From Deltaproteobacteria bacterium (GTDB lineage Bacteria > Desulfobacterota > DSM-4660 > Desulfatiglandales > Desulfatiglandaceae), in NCBI GenBank assembly GCA_019314425.1, contig JAFCZI010000038.1, positions 1-11,875 on the forward strand: a stretch of 11,875 nucleotides of DNA, in the 5' to 3' direction. The first letter of the stretch is position 1. Each line of letters opens with the position of its first letter. A model generated the notes under the pieces. The model was not told the origin of the DNA, did not search any database, and was given only the letters and a program-made list of their open reading frames with translations. The position numbers were made by a program, and so were the translations under genes. This document shows positions 7,714-11,875 of this stretch, in pieces.

Positions 7714-7747
7714 GGCACTTGTTTCTTCGGGGCACTTGTTTCTTCGG
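7714..7747. repeat. perfect 17-bp tandem duplication in the nrdJ leader
   Basis: GGCACTTGTTTCTTCGG occurs at 7714-7730 and again, directly abutting, at 7731-7747. It lies between the inferred nrdJ transcription start (near 7806) and the nrdJ start codon (7665), about 50-80 bases before the latter. Seventeen is not a multiple of three, so the duplication would shift any reading frame across it. This argues that the stretch is untranslated and supports the downstream nrdJ start. It may be a recent slippage duplication. Confidence 0.85.
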
Positions 7748-7812
7748 CGTGTATCGTATAGAGTTGGCAAAACAAGCAGGACATTACGTGCCTGACTTCC
7801 AAAAGGAGTTCC

Positions 7813-7840
7813 ATTTTAGACACAATATGTGGTATGTCAA
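7813..7840 (-). promoter_or_regulatory. sigma70-type promoter of nrdJ
   Basis: On the minus strand, TTGACA (7840-7835, six of six) is followed after 16 bases by TAAAAT (7818-7813, five of six). Transcription would start near 7806, leaving an untranslated leader of about 140 bases before nrdJ. The spacer coincides with the NrdR-like box, which would allow simple repression by occlusion. Confidence 0.7.
7820..7835. promoter_or_regulatory. NrdR box-like operator inside the nrdJ promoter
   Basis: ACACAATATGTGGTAT matches the NrdR consensus acaCwAtATaTwGtgt at 13 of 16 positions. NrdR is the zinc-finger/ATP-cone repressor of ribonucleotide reductase genes in many bacteria, typically binding paired boxes about three helical turns apart. 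This box covers the spacer and the last base of the -35 hexamer. A weaker second match is listed separately. Confidence 0.6.
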
Positions 7841-7849
7841 GAAAAAAAA

Positions 7850-7865
7850 GCACAACATCTAAGGT
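7850..7865. promoter_or_regulatory. possible second, weaker NrdR box
   Basis: GCACAACATCTAAGGT matches the NrdR consensus at 11 of 16 positions, and its start is 30 bases from the first box, close to the usual paired spacing. It lies upstream of the nrdJ -35. The match alone would not be called; the spacing is what makes it worth noting. Confidence 0.35.
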
Positions 7866-7875
7866 ATAATTTTCC

Positions 7876-7893
7876 AGGAGGGCTAATCCATTG
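7876..7893 (+). promoter_or_regulatory. Shine-Dalgarno site deciding the TTG start of the M16 gene
   Basis: AGGAGG at 7876-7881 lies 9 bases before the TTG at 7891-7893. It is the strongest ribosome site in the window, and translation from this TTG gives a complete signal peptide, so the rare start is accepted. Confidence 0.75.
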
Positions 7894-10578
7894 AAAGTCT
7901 TTAAAAAAAATCTGAAGGTGCCCGGACCCATCGGACCGGCCCTGTATTTCTGGGTCATTGCGGTCGTCTTCATCACCCTGATCGCAAGCCCCCTGCATGC
8001 AGCATCCGTCACCGAAGGGGCAAAGAGATTTCTCCTCAAAAACGGCCTCACCGTTATTCTTAAAGAAGATCACAGCGCCCCCGTGGCGGCGGTACAGCTC
8101 TGGGTCAAAACGGGAAGCGCCAATGAAACAGCCGAAGAGGCGGGAATCACCCACCTGATCGAACATATGATTTTCAAGGGCACCCCCACAAAAAAAACCG
8201 GTGAGATCGCTCGAATCGTAGAGACATCTGGCGGTCGAATCAACGCTTATACGTCATTTGACCGCACCGTCTATTATGTGGAAATTGACAGCGCCCAATT
8301 TGACAGGGGCCTCGATGTGCTTCTCGATGCAGTTCAGCACTCCCTTTTTGATCCGGGGGAATTGATCAAAGAAAAAGAGGTGGTTCTTGAGGAGTACCGA
8401 CGTTCTCTGGATATTCCGGAAAACCAGCTCAGTTGGGCCATGATGGCCCTGTGCTACCCAAAGCATCCCTATGGCAGGCCGATTATCGGGTACGAAGAAA
8501 CCATCCGCTCCTTTAACCGGGAAATGATCATGAACTACATGGACAAATGGTATACCCCCGAAGATATGGTCCTGGTTGCGGTGGGGGATTTTCAGTCCCC
8601 GAAAGCCCTTGAAACCATTCGAGCACTGGTTCAAGATTTTCCACAAAGAACCGCCGCCACGCCGTCCAGAATCCAGGAACCGCCTCAAACCGAACTGAGA
8701 AAAACCATTTTGAAGTCAACGGTTCAGCAGGTCTATCTGGATTTGTCCTGGCACATCCCCTCTTTGACCCATCAGGACGTATACGCGCTGGACATCCTGG
8801 AAATTATTCTGGGGCAGGGCAAGACCTCGCGGCTTTACCACAAGCTCAAAATGGATGCCAATCTGGTCTACCATGTCAGTGGCGGGGCCTATGCCCTGGC
8901 AGACCCCAGTCTTTTCTCGGTCGATGCGACGCTTCACCCCAATAAACTGGACCAGGCCCTGGCCGCCATCGGGGCGGAAATCACCCGGATGACCCATAGT
9001 CCGGTATCGCCATCGGAACTGGATAAAGCCAAAACCATTGCCGAAGCCGGATTTGTCTTTAAAATGGAAAACATGGCGGGTCAAGCAAGGACGCTTGGCT
9101 TTTTCCAGACCATGACCGGAGACATGTTTAATGCCGACGCATATCTATCGAAGATCAAACAGGTCACCGCCAATGACGTTCTTCGTGTTTCAAATGCCTA
9201 TTTGCGACCGGAAAACCTTTCCATCGGTCTCATGGCGCCGGAAGGGGTGAAAATCGATCTTGAACCGGACGTTGTTTTATCGCACTTCAAAGAGAATCGT
9301 TTCAAAGAACACCCCCGGGGGAAACCCGCTTTAGAGACGCAGCAACCGGCTGAAATGCTCGTCTTTAAAAATGGCATGCGCGTCATCATAAAGGAGAATA
9401 ACCGCCTGCCGGAAGTGTCCATACTGGGGGTTTTTCTGGGGGGAAAACGCCTTGAAAAGACCGGGGAATGGGGCATATCAGGATTTGTAGCCGAAATGCT
9501 GAACCGGGGAACCCAAAATCGAACCGCCGCCGAGATCGCTTCCACGGTGGAGTCCTGGGCGGGAAGCCTGGAAGGGTTTTCCGGGAGAAACAGCCTGGGG
9601 ATCTCCGGAAAGTTCCTGAGCAAAGATCTTTACGCGGGCCTGGAACTTTTGTCCGACATGGTCCTTCATGTGAATTTTCCGCCATCGGAAATTAAAAAAG
9701 TCCGGGAGGACATCCTGGCGGCCATTCACGCCAAAAAAGATCGGCCCACGGGCCAGCTCTTTGAACTGTTTTACAAAACCCTTTATCCCCATTACCCTTA
9801 CGGACATCCAGCTACGGGAACCCCGGAAACCATTTCCCACATCACCCGAAACGACCTTAAAACCTGGTACGAATCCATCCGTATCCCTTCAAATTTCGTA
9901 CTGGCGGTTGTGGGCGACCTGAAGCGGGGCCAACTGATCCCTTATCTGGAAACGCTTTTTGAACCCTTTCAACCGTCCACCAGAACCCTTCCCACCATTA
10001 AGCCGGAGCCGCCTCTGACTGGCCCCAGAAAAGCACACCTTAAACGTCCAGGGGCTCAGACCCACCTATCGGTGGGCTATCTGGGCGCCGATCTCAAAGG
10101 TCGCAACAGCCCGCCCATGGCGCTGGTGGACACGGCCCTTTCCGGTATGGGGGGCAGGTTGTTTCAAAGGCTAAGGGACCGGAAGAGTCTGGCTTACACC
10201 GTTACCGCCTTCAGGAGCCCGGGCCTTGAAACCGGCGCATTCGGTGTTTACCTGGCCTGTGATCCGGAAAAGCTGCCGCTGGCTCAAAAAGCCGTATTCC
10301 ATGAACTGTCAATTTTAAGGAAAGAAGGGCTGACCGACAAAGAACTGGCCGCCGCCAAACGGTATTTTCTGGGCAATCTGAAAATCGGTATGCAAACCAA
10401 TGGGAGCCAAGCCATGCAGATGGCACTGGATGAGCTTTATGGCCAGGGGTATGACCACATGCCGCAGTACATTCAAGAAATTGAATCGGTCACACAGGAG
10501 GATATCAACAGAGCAGTGAAAGACACCATCCTTCCCGAGCGGTACATTCTCGTGACGATGGGACCGGGCGGGGAGTGA
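7891..10578 (+). CDS. secreted two-domain M16 (pitrilysin-type) zinc metallopeptidase
   Basis: An 895-residue exported peptidase of the insulinase/pitrilysin family. The N-terminus has lysines, a hydrophobic stretch (about 17-32) and a likely signal peptidase I site after SPLHA (residue 37), so the mature protein is probably periplasmic. The first M16 half holds the inverted zinc motif HLIEH (88-92) and the downstream ligand E168 in EVVLEEY, 76 residues after H92, as in pitrilysin. The second half starts near 488 (MLVFKNGMRVIIKE). At the matching place it has ISGFVAEML (529-537) with no zinc motif, but it keeps the R-x4-Y pair (R764, Y769) typical of inactive M16 halves that help hold substrate. 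Many bacteria encode such halves as two adjacent genes; here they are fused. The start is TTG with AGGAGG 9 bases upstream. It is divergent from nrdJ and convergent with the deacetylase. Its role is probably degrading short peptides in the envelope; the substrate is unknown. Confidence 0.93.
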   Translation: MKVFKKNLKVPGPIGPALYFWVIAVVFITLIASPLHAASVTEGAKRFLLKNGLTVILKEDHSAPVAAVQLWVKTGSANETAEEAGITHLIEHMIFKGTPTKKTGEIARIVETSGGRINAYTSFDRTVYYVEIDSAQFDRGLDVLLDAVQHSLFDPGELIKEKEVVLEEYRRSLDIPENQLSWAMMALCYPKHPYGRPIIGYEETIRSFNREMIMNYMDKWYTPEDMVLVAVGDFQSPKALETIRALVQDFPQRTAATPSRIQEPPQTELRKTILKSTVQQVYLDLSWHIPSLTHQDVYALDILEIILGQGKTSRLYHKLKMDANLVYHVSGGAYALADPSLFSVDATLHPNKLDQALAAIGAEITRMTHSPVSPSELDKAKTIAEAGFVFKMENMAGQARTLGFFQTMTGDMFNADAYLSKIKQVTANDVLRVSNAYLRPENLSIGLMAPEGVKIDLEPDVVLSHFKENRFKEHPRGKPALETQQPAEMLVFKNGMRVIIKENNRLPEVSILGVFLGGKRLEKTGEWGISGFVAEMLNRGTQNRTAAEIASTVESWAGSLEGFSGRNSLGISGKFLSKDLYAGLELLSDMVLHVNFPPSEIKKVREDILAAIHAKKDRPTGQLFELFYKTLYPHYPYGHPATGTPETISHITRNDLKTWYESIRIPSNFVLAVVGDLKRGQLIPYLETLFEPFQPSTRTLPTIKPEPPLTGPRKAHLKRPGAQTHLSVGYLGADLKGRNSPPMALVDTALSGMGGRLFQRLRDRKSLAYTVTAFRSPGLETGAFGVYLACDPEKLPLAQKAVFHELSILRKEGLTDKELAAAKRYFLGNLKIGMQTNGSQAMQMALDELYGQGYDHMPQYIQEIESVTQEDINRAVKDTILPERYILVTMGPGGE

Positions 10579-10582
10579 AACC

Positions 10583-10638
10583 ATGGGGTGGTGGGTATTG
10601 GCAATTTTGCGCTGCCGCCCCATTCAGGGCCAGGCCCT
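10583..10638. terminator. weak hairpins between convergent M16 and deacetylase genes
   Basis: In the 70-base gap, ATGGGGTGG (10583-10591) can pair with CCGCCCCAT (10615-10623) with one G-T pair. A second palindrome, AGGGCC-A-GGCCCT, is at 10626-10638. Neither is followed by a clear T-run, so a terminator role is inferred from position only. Confidence 0.3.
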
Positions 10639-10648
10639 TAGCCCACTG

Positions 10649-11809
10649 TCAACATATCCCGTAGATGGGGAATATCTCCTTTTGGATATAGGACGCCACC
10701 CTTTGGGCTTCATGCAAAGCATTTTTTTTGACTTCGCCGCTGGTGTGATAAGGGTGATCATATAAACTTCCCACTTCCTTTTCCGGACCGAACATCATTC
10801 CACCCACAAGGCCGGCAAATTCATCTTCCGGTTCTACCCCATTCAGTATGGACCAGGCCAGGGTCCAGCATCTGGCTGTTCGATAGAGATCGTAACCGCC
10901 GCCTCCAAGGGCAAGGATCCTGGGGCAGATCGCCACGATTTCTTTAACAGCCTTCTGATAACTGTTATTGGTAAGCTTCAGGTGGGTGAGGGGGTCGGAA
11001 ACCAGAGCATCGGCGCCGAGTACAACGACTATGAAATCCGGCGAAAAAGATTTGAGCAGGGGGAGGACCGTTTTCTCAATGGCAAAACCGTAAACCTCGT
11101 CATCCGTCCCCGGTTCCAGAGGAAAATTGACTGTAAAGCCCTTCCCGTTCTTTTCCCCGATTTCGGTCTCAAAGCCTGACCAGGGGTAAAGTGTCCTTCC
11201 GGTTTCATGCAGGGAGATGGCAAGGACTCTCGGATCTTCGTAAAAAGCGCTTTGAACACCATTTCCATGGTGAGCGTCAAAATCTACATAGGCAAGTCTT
11301 ATCTCCGGCATCGTGTTCAGAGCATATATGATTGCGATGGCGATATCGTTAATATAGCAGAAACCTTCCGCATGGCCCGGCATGGCATGGTGAAAACCGC
11401 CGAGAGGATTAAAAGCCGCCGCTACATCCCCTTTGATAAGATGATCCATGGCCGCATGCGTACCGCCGGCTACCGATAAAGACCATTCGTAGATGCCGGA
11501 AAGAATGGGATTATCCTCAGTCCCCAAGCCGCGCTCAAGCATCCGGAGGTTCACTTTTCCCCTGCTTGCCATGCCTAAAAGATCAAGATAATCGGACTCA
11601 TGAAAAAGGGTAAGGAGATTTGCCGATATAGCCTCGGGTTCCAGAATTTTCATCCAGGGACGATTCATGACCCCGTAACGCGTGCAAAGCTCGTAAGTTT
11701 TGGCCGCTCTTTCCGGCTTGAACGGATGGTCGGACCCAAAATCAAACCAACTAATTTCATTTGAATAAACGAAAAGGGTTTTTCCCCTCTGAAAGTCATC
11801 TTGTTCCAT
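10649..11809 (-). CDS. histone deacetylase family protein (AcuC-like)
   Basis: A probable zinc-dependent deacetylase of 386 residues, near the length of Bacillus AcuC, which deacetylates acetyl-CoA synthetase. All class I HDAC active-site elements are present: the histidine pair H140/H141 in GGFHHA, zinc ligands D178 and H180 in DFDAHHGNG, the third ligand D267 in LGADALVSDP, and the transition-state tyrosine Y306 in GGGGYDLYR. The substrate-entry segment GLGTEDNP (94-101) followed by SGIYEWS is of AcuC type. The tail after about 330 (GGMMFGPEKEVGSLYDHPYH) is not recognised as a separate domain. The start is the ATG at 11809: the frame closes with a stop 15 bases upstream. The ribosome site is modest (AAGG about 10 bases upstream; a better AGGAG is 16 bases away). 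No acetyl-CoA synthetase or acetyltransferase gene is in the window, so the substrate (acetylated protein, acetylpolyamine or other) is open. Confidence 0.92.
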   Translation of the reverse strand: MEQDDFQRGKTLFVYSNEISWFDFGSDHPFKPERAAKTYELCTRYGVMNRPWMKILEPEAISANLLTLFHESDYLDLLGMASRGKVNLRMLERGLGTEDNPILSGIYEWSLSVAGGTHAAMDHLIKGDVAAAFNPLGGFHHAMPGHAEGFCYINDIAIAIIYALNTMPEIRLAYVDFDAHHGNGVQSAFYEDPRVLAISLHETGRTLYPWSGFETEIGEKNGKGFTVNFPLEPGTDDEVYGFAIEKTVLPLLKSFSPDFIVVVLGADALVSDPLTHLKLTNNSYQKAVKEIVAICPRILALGGGGYDLYRTARCWTLAWSILNGVEPEDEFAGLVGGMMFGPEKEVGSLYDHPYHTSGEVKKNALHEAQRVASYIQKEIFPIYGIC

Positions 11810-11875
11810 GAATTTAGTGCCTTATCTCCTGATTTTCCGTCACAAAAAACAAGAAGTTCATTGACTGGGGGTGCA

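Noticed and set aside
5152..7761. Long plus-strand open frames opposite nrdJ (for example 7045-7761 and 5152-5733).
   Set aside because: They are antisense to a certain gene, have no recognisable domains or ribosome sites, and arise from the codon bias of nrdJ.
7666..7770. N-terminal extension of nrdJ from a TTG at 7770 (35 extra residues).
   Set aside because: No ribosome site, no family conservation, the 17-bp tandem repeat runs through it out of frame, and a well-placed AGGAG serves the ATG at 7665.
7666..7812. A cobalamin riboswitch in the nrdJ leader, expected for some B12-related genes.
   Set aside because: The inferred leader is only about 140 bases and no B12-box-like conserved segment was recognised.
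7865..7870. Perfect TATAAT on the plus strand before the M16 gene, tempting as its -10 box.
   Set aside because: Transcription would start near 7877, inside the AGGAGG ribosome site at 7876-7881, and there is no -35 hexamer at 16-18 bases upstream. The real M16 promoter was not identified.
11814..11875. Open minus-strand frame of about 19 codons ending in TAA just upstream of the deacetylase start, possibly the tail of another gene.
   Set aside because: Too short, cut by the window edge and not recognisable. It could as well be the promoter region.

Overview
The window looks like an ordinary chromosomal segment of a Gram-negative, B12-using bacterium, most likely anaerobic or facultative. 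The mix of a class II (adenosylcobalamin) ribonucleotide reductase, a KamA-type radical SAM enzyme, an AcuC-like deacetylase and a secreted M16 peptidase, together with the moderate GC content, would fit Desulfobacterota (the former Deltaproteobacteria). That placement is inference from gene style, not from a marker gene. No transposase, integrase, phage gene, CRISPR array, rRNA or tRNA was seen.

Layout from left to right. A small AAA ATPase (+) runs from the left edge to 705. It converges on a leftward pair, a KamA-like aminomutase (3437 to 2364) followed by a metallo-beta-lactamase/beta-CASP nuclease (2340 to 736), spaced tightly enough to be one operon. A 340-base gene-free stretch (3438-3777) separates kamA from the divergent purD (+, 3778-5061). 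It holds a possible TTGACA promoter and three inverted repeats, two of them interlocked. purD converges on nrdJ (-, 7665 to 5176) across a perfect 17-bp inverted repeat with a 23-base loop. nrdJ and a two-domain M16 metallopeptidase (+, 7891-10578) are divergent. The peptidase converges on an HDAC/AcuC-like deacetylase (-, 11809 to 10649).

The genes do not form one pathway. They are mostly single-gene or two-gene transcription units: purine synthesis (purD), dNTP synthesis (nrdJ), RNA processing (beta-CASP protein), protein quality control or peptide degradation in the envelope (M16), and lysine/acetyl-lysine chemistry (KamA, AcuC-like). Start codons were re-chosen from Shine-Dalgarno placement: purD uses GTG, the M16 gene TTG, and nrdJ and the nuclease start downstream of their longest open frames.

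The best regulatory signal is upstream of nrdJ. A TTGACA-N16-TAAAAT promoter has its spacer occupied by a 13/16 match to the NrdR box, and a weaker second box lies 30 bp away. A 17-bp tandem duplication sits in the inferred nrdJ leader. The purD leader is the most unexplained stretch. I found no convincing previously undescribed multi-gene system.
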